Shown here piece by piece: positions 16,337 through 24,894 of a stretch of 64,000 nt of DNA (the stretch's first letter is position 1; each line of letters begins with the position of its first letter). A model generated the notes under the pieces. It was not told the DNA's origin and made no database searches. It saw only the letters and a list, made by a program, of their open reading frames with translations. Position numbers and translations under genes: made by a program. This DNA is from Brevundimonas sp. (GTDB lineage: Bacteria > Pseudomonadota > Alphaproteobacteria > Caulobacterales > Caulobacteraceae), in NCBI GenBank assembly GCA_027531145.1, contig JAPZRF010000014.1, positions 41,628 through 105,627 of the forward strand. The letters are read 5' to 3'.

Positions 16337-17656
16337 ATGCGTCCACCCTCCTCCCTCGGCTCAGGCCGCGCCGTGCCGTCCGGCCGCCTCAACCGGATGC
16401 TGCGCTTCGGCGGGCTGGCGGCAGGGGTCGCCGGCGCCGCGCTCGGCGAGGGCGCGCGGCAGATGGCCGGCGGCAAGCGCTCCTCCCTCTCCGACGTGCT
16501 GCTGACCCCGGCCACCGCCCTGCGCGTCACCGACGAGCTGGCGCGGCTGCGGGGCGCGGCGATGAAGATGGGCCAGCTGCTGTCGATGGACGCCGGCGAG
16601 ATGCTGCCGCCGGAGCTGGCGCAGATTCTCGCCCGGCTGCGCGCCGAGGCCCGGCCCATGCCGCCGGCCCAGCTGGAGGCGGCGCTGAACCGCCGCTGGG
16701 GCCGCGACTGGCGTGACCGGCTGGCCCGCTTCGACATCGAGCCCATGGCCGCCGCCTCGATCGGCCAGGTACACCGGGCCGCCACCCACGAGGGCGAGAC
16801 CCTGGCCGTCAAGATCCAGTACCCGGGCGTGGCGCGCAGCATCGACGCCGACCTCGACAACGTCACAGCCCTGCTCAACCTGTCGGGCGTGCTCCCCAAA
16901 GGCCTGGAGATCGCCCCCCTGCTGGCCGAGGCCAAGCGCCAGCTGCACGAAGAGGCGGACTATGAACGCGAGGCCGCCCAGATGAGCGCCTTCGCCGACC
17001 TGCTGGCCGACGATCCGCGCTTCGTTACGCCCCGGCCGTACGCGCCGCTGCTGCGGCCGGACGTCCTGCCGATGACCTGGCTGGAGGGTCGACCGATCGA
17101 GCAGCTGATCGCTGCGCCCCAGGCGGCTCGAGATGCGGTCATCTCGACTCTTCTGGAGTTGACCCTGCGCGAGCTGTTCGTCTTCGGGCGGATGCAGACC
17201 GATCCCAACTTCGCCAACTATCTGGCCCTGCCCGGCGGGCGCATCGGCCTGCTCGACTTCGGGGCGGCGCGCGAGATCGGCGCGGACACGACCGAAGCCT
17301 ACCGCGGCCTTCTGCGCGCCGGACTGTCGGGCGACCGGACCGCCGCGATCGCGGCAGCCCGAGCCGTGGGATTCTTCGACGAGCGCCTGATCGCGCGGCA
17401 GGGGACGGCGGTGGACGAGATCTTCGACCTGGTGCTCGAGCCCCTGTCGCAGTCGGGACCATTCGACTTTGCCGACCCGGAGGTGGTCCGGCGGTTGCGC
17501 GAGCGCAGCATGGCCTTTGCCGAGGACCGGGACGTGTGGAAGGCTCCGCCGCCGGATGTGCTGTTCGTGCAGCGCAAGCTGGGCGGGATGTATCTGCTGG
17601 CGGCGCGGCTGGGGGCGCGGGTCGATGTGCGCGGCCTGATGGCGCGCCACGCTTGA
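16337..17656 (+). CDS. ABC1/UbiB-family atypical kinase-like protein
   Basis: This 439-residue protein belongs to the ABC1/ADCK/UbiB family of atypical kinases linked to ubiquinone synthesis or lipid handling. Seen are the family KxGQ motif in AAMKMGQLLSMD near residue 78, the Ala-rich nucleotide loop AAASIGQVHRA near 140, the invariant lysine in LAVKIQYPGV near 157, and the Mg-binding DFGAAREIG near 310 (ExD and DFG equivalents). Unlike UbiB it lacks clear C-terminal membrane helices, so it is nearer to the COG0661 cytosolic group. It follows the truncated desaturase by 9 bp. Confidence 0.9.
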   Translation: MRPPSSLGSGRAVPSGRLNRMLRFGGLAAGVAGAALGEGARQMAGGKRSSLSDVLLTPATALRVTDELARLRGAAMKMGQLLSMDAGEMLPPELAQILARLRAEARPMPPAQLEAALNRRWGRDWRDRLARFDIEPMAAASIGQVHRAATHEGETLAVKIQYPGVARSIDADLDNVTALLNLSGVLPKGLEIAPLLAEAKRQLHEEADYEREAAQMSAFADLLADDPRFVTPRPYAPLLRPDVLPMTWLEGRPIEQLIAAPQAARDAVISTLLELTLRELFVFGRMQTDPNFANYLALPGGRIGLLDFGAAREIGADTTEAYRGLLRAGLSGDRTAAIAAARAVGFFDERLIARQGTAVDEIFDLVLEPLSQSGPFDFADPEVVRRLRERSMAFAEDRDVWKAPPPDVLFVQRKLGGMYLLAARLGARVDVRGLMARHA

Positions 17657-17688
17657 CGCCTGCCCGGTGCCGGCCGCAGTCGGCGGTC

Positions 17689-18339
17689 ATGACCATCGCC
17701 GATCCGCGCGCCTTCATTCTCGCCAATACCCGCCTGACGCCGACGCCCCACGCGCCGGAGATAGCCCTGTGGGTGGCGGACGAGGTGACGCCCCTGTGGC
17801 GGCTAACCGAGGAGGAGCTGGGCGAGATGGGCCTGCCGCCACCCTTCTGGGCCTTCGCCTGGGCCGGCGGCCAGGGGCTGGCGCGCTGGCTGCTGGACCA
17901 CCCGGAGGAGTCGGCAGGCCGCGCGGTGGTCGACTTCGCCGCCGGCTCGGGCCTCGTGGGCATCGCGGCGACAAAGGCCGGCGCGCGGCAGGTGCTGGCG
18001 GCCGACATCGACCCCTTCTGCGGCGCGGCCGTGGCGCTCAATGCCGAAGCCAACGGGGTCGAGATCGCCTTCACCGCGGACGACCTGCTGGAGGCCCCGC
18101 CCCCGCCGGTCGAGCTGATCGTGGCCGGCGATGTCTTCTACGAACAGCCCATGGCCGACCGGGTGCTGGCCTGGCTGCAACAGGCCCGCGCGGCCGGAAC
18201 CCGCGTGCTGGTCGGCGACCCGGGCCGGGCCTATGTCCCGAAGGCCGGGCTGACCCTGCTGGCGGAGTACGAGGTGCCGACCACCCGCGAGCTGGAGGAC
18301 CTGGCCGTCAAGCGCACCCGCGTCTGGGCTCTGGACTGA
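17689..18339 (+). CDS. Class I SAM-dependent methyltransferase (COG3897-like)
   Basis: A 216-residue Rossmann methyltransferase with motif I VVDFAAGSGLVGIAATKAGA near residue 80, the acidic ribose-binding residue in VLAADIDPF, and VAGDVFYEQP near 145. The N-terminal half (VADEVTPLWRLTEEELGEMGLPPPFWAFAW) is typical of the group that includes protein-lysine methyltransferases related to ETFB-KMT and the predicted nicotinamide N-methyltransferases. The ATG at 17689 was chosen because the frame further upstream lies inside the ABC1 gene and is not conserved. Target protein unknown. Confidence 0.88.
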   Translation: MTIADPRAFILANTRLTPTPHAPEIALWVADEVTPLWRLTEEELGEMGLPPPFWAFAWAGGQGLARWLLDHPEESAGRAVVDFAAGSGLVGIAATKAGARQVLAADIDPFCGAAVALNAEANGVEIAFTADDLLEAPPPPVELIVAGDVFYEQPMADRVLAWLQQARAAGTRVLVGDPGRAYVPKAGLTLLAEYEVPTTRELEDLAVKRTRVWALD

Positions 18340-18362
18340 CCGCGGAGAGAGCGCCGCCTTAC

Positions 18363-18497
18363 TCCTCCCCCGCATGCGGGGGAGGGGGACCGCGAAGCGG
18401 TGGAGGGGGCGAGGGACGAAGCGCAGCGCTTGCGGTCGCCCCCTCCACCACGCTGCGCGTGGTCCCCCTCCCCCATACGCTTCGCTATGGGGGAGGA
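18363..18497. repeat. Large GC-rich palindromic repeat with sub-hairpins
   Basis: Two arms of about 50-60 bp (18363-18411 and 18436-18497) are imperfect inverted copies, built from TCCTCCCCC and GGGGGAGGGGGACC blocks and ending TGGAGGGGGCGA / TCGCCCCCTCC. Each arm contains its own small hairpin with variable loop sequences (GCATGC; ATACGCTTCGCTAT). It separates the convergent methyltransferase and acetyltransferase genes and may stop transcription from both sides. The form is that of a dispersed REP/BIME-like element. Confidence 0.85.
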
Positions 18498-18501
18498 GAT
18501 T

Positions 18502-18783
18502 TCACGCCACGACGTCGGCCGCGTCGGGGTGGCGGCGGAACCAGGCGACGGCGTAGCTGCAGACCGGGGTGAAGGTCAGGCCGTGGGCGCGGCCGTGCTC
18601 GACGAGGGCCGCCATGAACGCGCCCGCAGCCCCGGAGCCACGCAGGGCCGGGTCCGCCTCGACATGCAGAAGCGCGCGAACGTCGCCGCGGACGGCGTAG
18701 TCACAGACCACCGACCCGCCCTCGAACGGCTGGACGAAACGCTTCGCCTCGGCGAGGTCGACCAGCGGTCCGATCGCACTCAC
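18502..18783 (-). CDS. Small GNAT-like N-acetyltransferase (YidJ/COG2388 type)
   Basis: A 93-residue protein of the short GNAT group (COG2388). Visible are FVQPFEGGSVVCDYAVRGDVRALLHVEADPALRGSG, where ALRGSGAAGAF replaces the usual RGxGxA acetyl-CoA loop, and a C-terminal FTPVCSYAVAWFRRHP that is nearly invariant in this family. The GTG start overlaps the DUF4870 stop by 4 bp (GTGA), so it is the last gene of that small operon. Substrate unknown. Confidence 0.85.
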   Translation of the reverse strand: MSAIGPLVDLAEAKRFVQPFEGGSVVCDYAVRGDVRALLHVEADPALRGSGAAGAFMAALVEHGRAHGLTFTPVCSYAVAWFRRHPDAADVVA

Positions 18784-19151
18784 GCCGGGCGGTCCTGCAG
18801 GAGGTTGAGCAGCCCGAGGACGCTCTTCACCGTGAACCACAGCGACAGGAGGAACAGCAGGCCGAGGAATACCAAGCCGAGCAGGATGCCGATGACCGAC
18901 AGGAAGCTCACGATCATCAGGATCCACAGGCCGATGGTCCACCAGAACACCGACCAGAAGAAGCGGATCTGCGTGTCCAAGTGCTGGCGGGCGACGCCGG
19001 TCGCGCCGCTGCGGGCCGCATAGGCCACCAGCAGGCCCACGATCACCAGCAGGTTCGCCGACGGGATGGACAGGATGTAGAGCAGCCAGGCGACCGCCGC
19101 CGCGGGTTTGCCGGCGGCCTCGTGGCTTGGATCGTAGCGCGGCTCGGTCAC
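18780..19151 (-). CDS. DUF4870-family membrane protein
   Basis: This 123-residue protein has three membrane helices (near residues 19-39, 56-76 and 78-105) and the DUF4870 signature: AWLLYILSIPSANLLVIVGLLVAYA, then ARQHLDTQIRFFWSVFWW. The GTG at 19151 was chosen because an AAGGAG sits 7 nt upstream; the longer open frame is not family-like. It lies 11 bp after a related larger membrane protein and overlaps the acetyltransferase start. Function is unknown for the family. Confidence 0.85.
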   Translation of the reverse strand: MTEPRYDPSHEAAGKPAAAVAWLLYILSIPSANLLVIVGLLVAYAARSGATGVARQHLDTQIRFFWSVFWWTIGLWILMIVSFLSVIGILLGLVFLGLLFLLSLWFTVKSVLGLLNLLQDRPA

Positions 19152-19162
19152 GGCGGACTCCT

Positions 19163-19843
19163 TCAGATCAGCAGGGTGAGGGGATCGGCGAGGGCGTGAC
19201 CGGCCCTCAGGCGGATCACCCCAAACACGCCACGCAAGAGGGTCCAAAGGGCAGCGAGAAAGAGGACGAAGACGCCCAGATTGACCACGATCAGGATAAT
19301 CCCCGCCACCGCCGCGATGGCCGCGCCCCAAAGGGTGCGCTTCTGGAACACGAAGTGGCTGGCCGCCAGCGGATCGGCCGGCGGATCCCGCCCCATCACC
19401 GCCAGGATGCCGACGATGGCCGAGACGCCGAGCGTCGGCACGGCGAACAGGATCAGGGCGTAGAGTGTGACGGCGCGAATGCCATCGGGCGTGTCGGCCA
19501 GGACATTGCTTGAACGGGTCAGCGGTGCCGGTGCCCGGGCTCCACCCGCCGCAGCGACGGTCTGGAGGGCGGCGGTCAGAGCGGCGACGGTCTTGACGGC
19601 GACGGGCGCAGCGGTCGGCGGATCTGCGGGTGCCGCCTCCGGCAGGGGCGGTTCGACGAGCGGCGGTGGCGCGTCAGTCACGGCAGCTGAACGCGGCGCA
19701 CCGACGGACGGATCCGGCGGCGCAGCCGGGACCGGCACCCCCTTCAGGTCCTCCGGGCAGGCGAAGCCGATCTGGCGATCCAGCGCATCGCAGGGATCTT
19801 CCCCGGCCGGGGTCTTGCCGTCGGACATGTCAGACGTGGCCAT
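19163..19843 (-). CDS. Membrane protein with Pro/Ala-rich cytoplasmic region and C-terminal DUF4870-like helices
   Basis: A 226-residue protein: residues 1-110 are soluble, low-complexity and rich in Pro and Ala, with a short conserved-looking start (CDALDRQIGFACPEDLKG), and residues 115-215 contain three hydrophobic helices resembling those of the next gene. The pair may derive from an old duplication with an added N-terminal region. It is the first gene of a three-gene unit with the DUF4870 protein and the acetyltransferase. No function is known. Confidence 0.75.
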   Translation of the reverse strand: MATSDMSDGKTPAGEDPCDALDRQIGFACPEDLKGVPVPAAPPDPSVGAPRSAAVTDAPPPLVEPPLPEAAPADPPTAAPVAVKTVAALTAALQTVAAAGGARAPAPLTRSSNVLADTPDGIRAVTLYALILFAVPTLGVSAIVGILAVMGRDPPADPLAASHFVFQKRTLWGAAIAAVAGIILIVVNLGVFVLFLAALWTLLRGVFGVIRLRAGHALADPLTLLI

Positions 19844-19910
19844 CGGCCCTCCTCACTCCCGCGGACAATGGCGAGCGCGGCGATCCGGCGCAACCGTCCG
19901 CCGCCCACCC

Positions 19911-20315
19911 TCAGCGGCCGTAGACGACCTCGCAGCCCGCGGCCGCGGCACCCGGCAGGCAGCCGGGCTTCTCGACGCGCACCTTAACGCGCCGCACCCG
20001 CACATCCTCAAGGCAGGCGAGGGCCAGCCGCTCGGCGAAGGTCTCGACCAGGCCGATGTGCCCTTCAGCGACCAGCTTCGCCGCAGCTTCAGCGACCGTC
20101 TCGTAATTGACGGTATCGGCCAGCCGGTCGACCGGGCGGGCACCCAGCTCCAGCGTCACGTCCAGCATCAGGCACTGCAGCACCCCCTGTTCATGGGCGT
20201 GCACGCCGATGCCCGCCTGCACCTCGAGGCCGCGCACGAACACGCTCAGCCCCTCGCGGCGCGCTGCGGCGGGAACGGAAAAGGGTGCCAGCGGCTCGGG
20301 CAGGGACACGGTCAC
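19911..20315 (-). CDS. folB: Dihydroneopterin aldolase
   Basis: Converts 7,8-dihydroneopterin to 6-hydroxymethyl-7,8-dihydropterin and glycolaldehyde in folate synthesis. The 134-residue protein has the family start FVRGLEVQAGIGVHAHEQGVLQ (catalytic Glu region), DTVNYETVAEAAAKLV near residue 67, LVETFAERLALACL (substrate-binding Glu) near 90 and VRVEKPGCLPGA with the catalytic Lys. Its ATG overlaps the stop of the FolM-like reductase by 4 bp, so both act in pteridine metabolism. Confidence 0.94.
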   Translation of the reverse strand: MTVSLPEPLAPFSVPAAARREGLSVFVRGLEVQAGIGVHAHEQGVLQCLMLDVTLELGARPVDRLADTVNYETVAEAAAKLVAEGHIGLVETFAERLALACLEDVRVRRVKVRVEKPGCLPGAAAAGCEVVYGR

Positions 20316-21091
20316 TCCAGGATGTCGAGGGTCTTCCAGGCGAGGTGCTGGCCGCCATCGACGGCGATCATCTGACCCGTGACCATGGGAGCGTCAATCA
20401 GCCAGAGCACCGCATCGGCGATCATCTGAGGCGTGGCCGCGGCCTGCAGCGGCACCGCGGCAGCTTCGGCGGCGAACTCGGCCTCGCTCTGGTGGATCGA
20501 CTTCAGCGTCGGTCCCGGGCCCACGCCGTTGACGCGGATCCCGGGAGCCAGCGCCTGGGCGAGGGTGCGGGTCGCCCACCACAGGCCATTTCGCGACAGG
20601 GCGTAGGAAAAGAACCGCGGGTCCGGCTTGAGCACGCGCTGGTCCAGCAGGTTGACGATGGCCGCCCCGGCGGGTGCCTGCACCGCAAAGGCCTCGGCCA
20701 GCACGATCGGGGCGCGAAGATTGGTGTCGAGGTGCCGGTCCCAGCTGGCGCGGGCCAGGCCGCCAACCCGGTCGTCCTCGAACACCGAGGCATTGTTGAT
20801 CAGCACGGACAGCGAGCCCAGCGAAGCGCTGGCCGCAGGGACAAGGCCGCGCACGGCAGTCTCGTCGGCGAGATCGGCCTGCAGTGCCACGGCGCGACGC
20901 CCGAGAGATTCGATTTCCCCGACCACTTCGCGCGCCGACCAGACCGAGTCGCCGTAGTGCACGGCGACGTCGAACCCGGCGCGGGCCAGGGTCAGGGAGA
21001 TAGTGCGACCGATACGCCTGCCGGCACCGGTGACCAGCGCGGCGAGGCGGGGGCAGGCGTGCGGGCCGCCCCCGGAGGCCGGATCAGTCAA
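20312..21091 (-). CDS. SDR family pteridine reductase (FolM/PTR1-like), catalytic Lys replaced by Arg
   Basis: A 259-residue short-chain dehydrogenase whose cofactor loop TGAGRRIGR near residue 23 carries the Arg-containing variant typical of pteridine reductases, which reduce dihydromonapterin or biopterin. IVNLLDQRV supplies the family Asp in place of the usual Ser, and FFSYALSRNGLWWAT gives the active-site Tyr, but the residue four later is Arg where nearly all SDRs have Lys. The coupled folB gene supports a pterin substrate. The TTG start at 21091 overlaps the stop region of a 26-codon gene. Confidence 0.82.
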   Translation of the reverse strand: MTDPASGGGPHACPRLAALVTGAGRRIGRTISLTLARAGFDVAVHYGDSVWSAREVVGEIESLGRRAVALQADLADETAVRGLVPAASASLGSLSVLINNASVFEDDRVGGLARASWDRHLDTNLRAPIVLAEAFAVQAPAGAAIVNLLDQRVLKPDPRFFSYALSRNGLWWATRTLAQALAPGIRVNGVGPGPTLKSIHQSEAEFAAEAAAVPLQAAATPQMIADAVLWLIDAPMVTGQMIAVDGGQHLAWKTLDILE

Positions 21092-21164
21092 TCCGGCCGA
21101 ACTCGAAGAAGTTGACGGCGGCGACGACGGCGACGAAGCCGAGGATGATGTAGAGGGCCAGCAT
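21084..21164 (-). CDS. Very small single-helix membrane protein (26 residues)
   Basis: An ATG at 21164, 6 nt after a GGAG, begins a 26-codon frame encoding MLALYIILGFVAVV then AAVNFFEFGRID, one transmembrane helix with an acidic/basic end. Its stop overlaps the TTG start of the FolM-like reductase by 8 bp, an arrangement that favours translational coupling. Its size is below normal gene-calling limits. The SD, helix and coupling make it a likely real gene, but conservation was not tested and no function is known. Confidence 0.6.
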   Translation of the reverse strand: MLALYIILGFVAVVAAVNFFEFGRID

Positions 21165-21280
21165 GGAGAACTCCGGAGCGATTGGTCCCCGGATAGTCCG
21201 GCCTCGCCCGCTGTTCAAGGCGCGCAGCGACGCATAGGGGTGACGGATCGGCGCCCGCGCGGCGCAGACGGGAGAGACGG

Positions 21281-21751
21281 ATGAGCTGGCGTCGGCGGAT
21301 GGAGCCCTTCACCCGGCCGCTGTTCTTCGCCTGGTCGCGGCTGAGCCGGGGCATGACGCTGGGCGTGCGCGGGCTGGTGGTCGACGGCGAGGGCCGGGTG
21401 CTGCTGGTCGAGCACACCTATCTGCCCGGCTGGTGGCTGCCCGGCGGCGGCGTCGACTGCGGCGAGACGGCCCATGACGCCGTGATCCGCGAGGTATGGG
21501 AGGAGGCGCGGGTGCGGGTGCTCGCGCCGCCCCGGCTGGTCTCGGTCCATTCCAACGAGGCCTTCTTCCCCGGCGACCATGTGCTGGTGTTCCGCATCGA
21601 CGCCTTCACCGCCGAGCCTTTCGAGCCGGACGGCGAGATCGCCCGCATCGGCTGGTTCGCCCCGGACGCCCTGCCCGAGCCCATGAACCGCGCCAGCCGC
21701 GACCGCATCCGCGAGGCCCTCGACGGCGCGCCGCCGACGCCGGAATGGTGA
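21281..21751 (+). CDS. Nudix hydrolase
   Basis: A 156-residue protein with a Nudix box near residues 52-74: G-x5-E in GGGVDCGET, then REVWEEARV. The metal-binding REVxEE glutamates are present; the Gly of the box's final xGU element is replaced by Arg. Nudix enzymes cut nucleoside diphosphates linked to another group; the WWLPGGG start of the box is common in the NUDIX group near UvrC in related genomes. The substrate is unknown. It starts the plus-strand run and is followed after 4 bp by the DMT transporter. Confidence 0.88.
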   Translation: MSWRRRMEPFTRPLFFAWSRLSRGMTLGVRGLVVDGEGRVLLVEHTYLPGWWLPGGGVDCGETAHDAVIREVWEEARVRVLAPPRLVSVHSNEAFFPGDHVLVFRIDAFTAEPFEPDGEIARIGWFAPDALPEPMNRASRDRIREALDGAPPTPEW

Positions 21752-21755
21752 CCTG

Positions 21756-22211
21756 ATGACCCTGAGCAACGCCACCGCCTTCGCCGTCGCCGCCGTGATC
21801 GTCGGTGGGGCCTTCACTGCCCTGCAGGGGCCGACCAACGCCCGGCTGGCCGGGGCCGTGGCCTCGCCGGTGAATGCGGCGCTGATCTCCTTCGCCGTCG
21901 GGACCCTGGTGCTGGCGGCGCTGGCGGCGGCGCTGCGGACGCCCCCGGACATGGACGCGACGCGCGCCCTGCCCTTCTGGGCCTGGCTGGGCGGGGCCTA
22001 TGGGGCGGTGTTCGTGGTCGCCGCCGCCTTCGCCGTGCCGCGGCTGGGGGTGGCCTCGACCATCACCCTGATGATTGCCGGTCAGCTGGCGCTCAGCCTC
22101 GTGCTGGACCACTTCGGCTGGCTGGGCGTGCCGCGCCAGCCGCTGAGCCTGACCCGCATCGCGGGCGTGGCGCTGGTGCTGGCCGGGGTGCTGCTGGTGC
22201 GACGGCCCTGA
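21756..22211 (+). CDS. DMT-family transporter (YdcZ/DUF606 type)
   Basis: A 151-residue protein with about five membrane helices. The pattern [19 protein letters not shown] near residue 17, [27 protein letters not shown] near 70 and [31 protein letters not shown] at the end match DUF606/YdcZ, small relatives of the drug/metabolite transporter superfamily. Such proteins often dimerise. Its 4-bp spacing from the Nudix gene suggests one message. Substrate unknown. Confidence 0.9.
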   Translation: MTLSNATAFAVAAVIVGGAFTALQGPTNARLAGAVASPVNAALISFAVGTLVLAALAAALRTPPDMDATRALPFWAWLGGAYGAVFVVAAAFAVPRLGVASTITLMIAGQLALSLVLDHFGWLGVPRQPLSLTRIAGVALVLAGVLLVRRP

Positions 22212-22263
22212 GGCAGCGGGAGGCCGTGCCAGCGGCCTGATTCCCCCTTATATCCGGGCGACG

Positions 22264-24132
22264 ATGACGGACGCCCCGCCCACCCTCACCGCCGCCGACC
22301 TGATCCGCGACGAGGCCCGGCGCGCGCCGGACAAGCCGGGCGTCTACCGCATGTACGGCGAGGACGGGGCCTGCCTCTACGTCGGCAAGGCGCGCAGCCT
22401 GAAGAAGCGCATCCTGCATTACGCCCAGGGCCGCTTCCACACCCAGCGCATCGGGCTTATGGTCAGCCTGACCCGGTCCATGGAGCTGGTCGTCACCGCC
22501 TCCGAGACCGAGGCGCTGCTGCTCGAATCCAACCTGATCAAGCGCCTGAAGCCCCGCTTCAACGTCGTGCTGCGCGACGACAAGTCGTTCGCCGAGCTGA
22601 TGATCCGGCGCGACCATCGCGCGCCCCAGGTGCGCAAACACCGCGGTGCCCACACCCTGGAGGGGGACTACTTCGGCCCCTTCGCCTCGACCTGGGCGGT
22701 CAACCGCACGCTCAACACCTTGCAGAAGGCCTTTCTGCTGCGCTCCTGCCCGGACAGCGTCTACGAGAGTCGCACCCGGCCGTGCATGCTGCACCAGATC
22801 AAGCGCTGTTCGGCCCCCTGCACCGGCCTGATCTCGCTGGAGGACTACGGCGCGCTCGTCGACGCAGCCAACCAGTTCCTGCGCGGCAAGTCGCGCGCGG
22901 TGATCTCTCGCCTGTCCGCCGAGATGCAGCAGGCCTCGAACGACCTCGACTTCGAGCGCGCCGCCCGGGTGCGGGACCGCATCCGCGCCCTGTCGGCGAT
23001 CACCATGGAGCAGTCGGTCAATCCCCAGACCGTCGAGGAAGCCGACATCTTCGCCCTGTTCAGCGAGGGCGGGCAGGCCTGCGTGCATGTGTTCTTCTAT
23101 CGCGCCGGCCAGAACTGGGGCGGACGCGCCTATTTCCCGCGCGTGGACCGCGCCGACAGCGATGCGGAGATCCTCGGGGCCTTCCTCGGCCAGTTCTACG
23201 AGGACAAGCCCGTGCCGCGGCTGATCCTGTCGAACGTGCGGCCGCACGAGATCGAGCTGCTGGAAGAGGCCTTCTCGATGAAGGCGGAGCGCAGGGTTGA
23301 GATCGCCCTGCCCCGCCGGGGGGAGAAGGCAGACCTGGTCGGTCACGCCCTCACCAACGCGAGAGAGGCGCTGGGCCGGCGAATGGCCGAAGGCACCGCG
23401 CAGGTGAAGATCCTCGACGAGGTCTGCGAGGCCTTCGGGCTCGAGGGGCGTCCCGAGCGGATCGAGGTCTACGACAACTCGCACATCCAAGGGTCCAATG
23501 CGGTCGGCGGCATGATCGTGGCCGGGCCCGAGGGCTTCCGGAAGACCCAGTACCGCAAGTTCAACATCCGCGGCGACGAGCTCACCCCCGGCGACGACTA
23601 CGGGATGATGCGCGAGGTGTTGCGCCGCCGCTTCGCCCGCCTGGTGAAGGAGGAGGAAGCCGGCGAGGGAGTCGAGCGCCCCGATCTGGTGCTGATCGAC
23701 GGCGGCACCGGCCAGCTGGCCGAGGCGGTGAAGATCATGACCGAGCTGGGAGTGCACGACATCCCGGTCGTCGGCGTAGCCAAGGGGCCGGACCGCGACG
23801 CCGGGCTGGAGCGCTTCTTCATCCCCGGCAAGCTCCCCTTCATGCTGCCGCTGAAGTCGCCGGCGCTCTACTACCTGCAGCGGCTGCGCGACGAGGCGCA
23901 CCGCTTCGCCATAGGCGCCCACCGCACCCGCCGAGCCATGGACGTGAAGAAGAACCCGCTCGACGAGATCGACGGCGTCGGCCCGGGTCGCAAGAAGGCC
24001 CTGCTGCACGCCTTCGGCTCGGCTCGGGGCGTCAGCCGCGCCAGCGTCGCCGACCTGCTCAAGGTCGACGGCGTCAACCAGGCCCTCGCCGAACGCATCC
24101 ACGCCTTTTTCCATCCGCAGACGCGGCGCTAG
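22264..24132 (+). CDS. uvrC: Excinuclease ABC subunit C
   Basis: Dual-incision endonuclease of nucleotide excision repair, acting with UvrA and UvrB. The 622-residue protein has the GIY-YIG domain ([20 protein letters not shown], residues 22-41) for the 3' cut, a UVR domain ([19 protein letters not shown] near 220), the RNase H-like domain with catalytic Asp residues ([16 protein letters not shown] near 405 and [10 protein letters not shown] near 475) for the 5' cut, and tandem helix-hairpin-helix motifs at the end ([13 protein letters not shown]). In many alphaproteobacteria it adjoins pgsA; here two genes lie between. Confidence 0.98.
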   Translation: MTDAPPTLTAADLIRDEARRAPDKPGVYRMYGEDGACLYVGKARSLKKRILHYAQGRFHTQRIGLMVSLTRSMELVVTASETEALLLESNLIKRLKPRFNVVLRDDKSFAELMIRRDHRAPQVRKHRGAHTLEGDYFGPFASTWAVNRTLNTLQKAFLLRSCPDSVYESRTRPCMLHQIKRCSAPCTGLISLEDYGALVDAANQFLRGKSRAVISRLSAEMQQASNDLDFERAARVRDRIRALSAITMEQSVNPQTVEEADIFALFSEGGQACVHVFFYRAGQNWGGRAYFPRVDRADSDAEILGAFLGQFYEDKPVPRLILSNVRPHEIELLEEAFSMKAERRVEIALPRRGEKADLVGHALTNAREALGRRMAEGTAQVKILDEVCEAFGLEGRPERIEVYDNSHIQGSNAVGGMIVAGPEGFRKTQYRKFNIRGDELTPGDDYGMMREVLRRRFARLVKEEEAGEGVERPDLVLIDGGTGQLAEAVKIMTELGVHDIPVVGVAKGPDRDAGLERFFIPGKLPFMLPLKSPALYYLQRLRDEAHRFAIGAHRTRRAMDVKKNPLDEIDGVGPGRKKALLHAFGSARGVSRASVADLLKVDGVNQALAERIHAFFHPQTRR

Positions 24133-24203
24133 AGTACCGTCGATGAACGAGAGGCGGCATCTGGCCGTTCCCATGGTGCCCCGCGCTTCGCTATACCTGT
24201 CCC

Positions 24204-24830
24204 ATGCCACAGCATTCCCAGGCCGCCCTGCTCGCCGGTTATCGCCGATTTCGCGAAGACCACTGGCCCGAGGCCCGCGCCCAGTACGAGGCGCTTGCCG
24301 TCGAGGGGCAGAAGCCCCACACCTTGGTCGTGGCCTGTTCCGACAGCCGGGCGGACCCGGCGCTGATCTTCGACACCGCGCCCGGCCAGCTGTTCGTCGT
24401 GCGCAATGTCGCCAATCTGGTTCCGCCCTACCAGCCAGACGGGGCGCTGCACGGCGTCTCGGCGGCGCTGGAATTCGGGGTCAAGGTCCTCGGGGTCAGG
24501 CGCATCGTGGTCATGGGCCACGCCGGCTGCGGCGGGGTCAACGCCATGGTCCACGGGGCACCGGCCAACTGCCAGGACTTTGTCGCGCCTTGGGTGCAGC
24601 AGGGTGCGCCCGTGGTGCGCCGCGTCGCCGAGGCGTGCGCCCCGGACGAAGTCGAGCAGATGACCGAGGAGGCGGTCGTGCGGCTGTCGCTGGAAAACCT
24701 GCGCACCTTCCCCTGGATCACCGAGCGCGAGGCCGCCGGGACCTTGGCCCTGAGCGGCATCCACTTCGGGATCGCCGACGGCGTGCTCCGAGTATTGACG
24801 GACAAGCCCCGCTTCGAAACCATCGATTGA
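24204..24830 (+). CDS. Beta-class carbonic anhydrase
   Basis: Zinc enzyme that hydrates CO2 to bicarbonate in the cytoplasm. The 208-residue protein shows the first zinc Cys with the Asp-Arg dyad in ACSDSRADP near residue 45, VRNVANLVPP near 67, and the zinc His and second Cys in GHAGCGGV near 106-109. The C-terminal GIHFGIADGVLRVL is usual for the family. Bicarbonate is the substrate of acetyl-CoA carboxylase, so the enzyme may support fatty acid synthesis, but that link is general and not shown here. Confidence 0.94.
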   Translation: MPQHSQAALLAGYRRFREDHWPEARAQYEALAVEGQKPHTLVVACSDSRADPALIFDTAPGQLFVVRNVANLVPPYQPDGALHGVSAALEFGVKVLGVRRIVVMGHAGCGGVNAMVHGAPANCQDFVAPWVQQGAPVVRRVAEACAPDEVEQMTEEAVVRLSLENLRTFPWITEREAAGTLALSGIHFGIADGVLRVLTDKPRFETID

Positions 24831-24894
24831 CCCACCGTCTGGTTTGCGAGGCAGAGTATGGTGCCTGCCGCTTCACAGTCCTGAGGGTTCCCCT

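Noticed and set aside
18363..18497. CRISPR array
   Set aside because: The repeated modules are inverted, not direct, and have no regular spacers.
22093..24210. 705-codon minus-strand frame opposite uvrC
   Set aside because: Shadow of UvrC without domain similarity.
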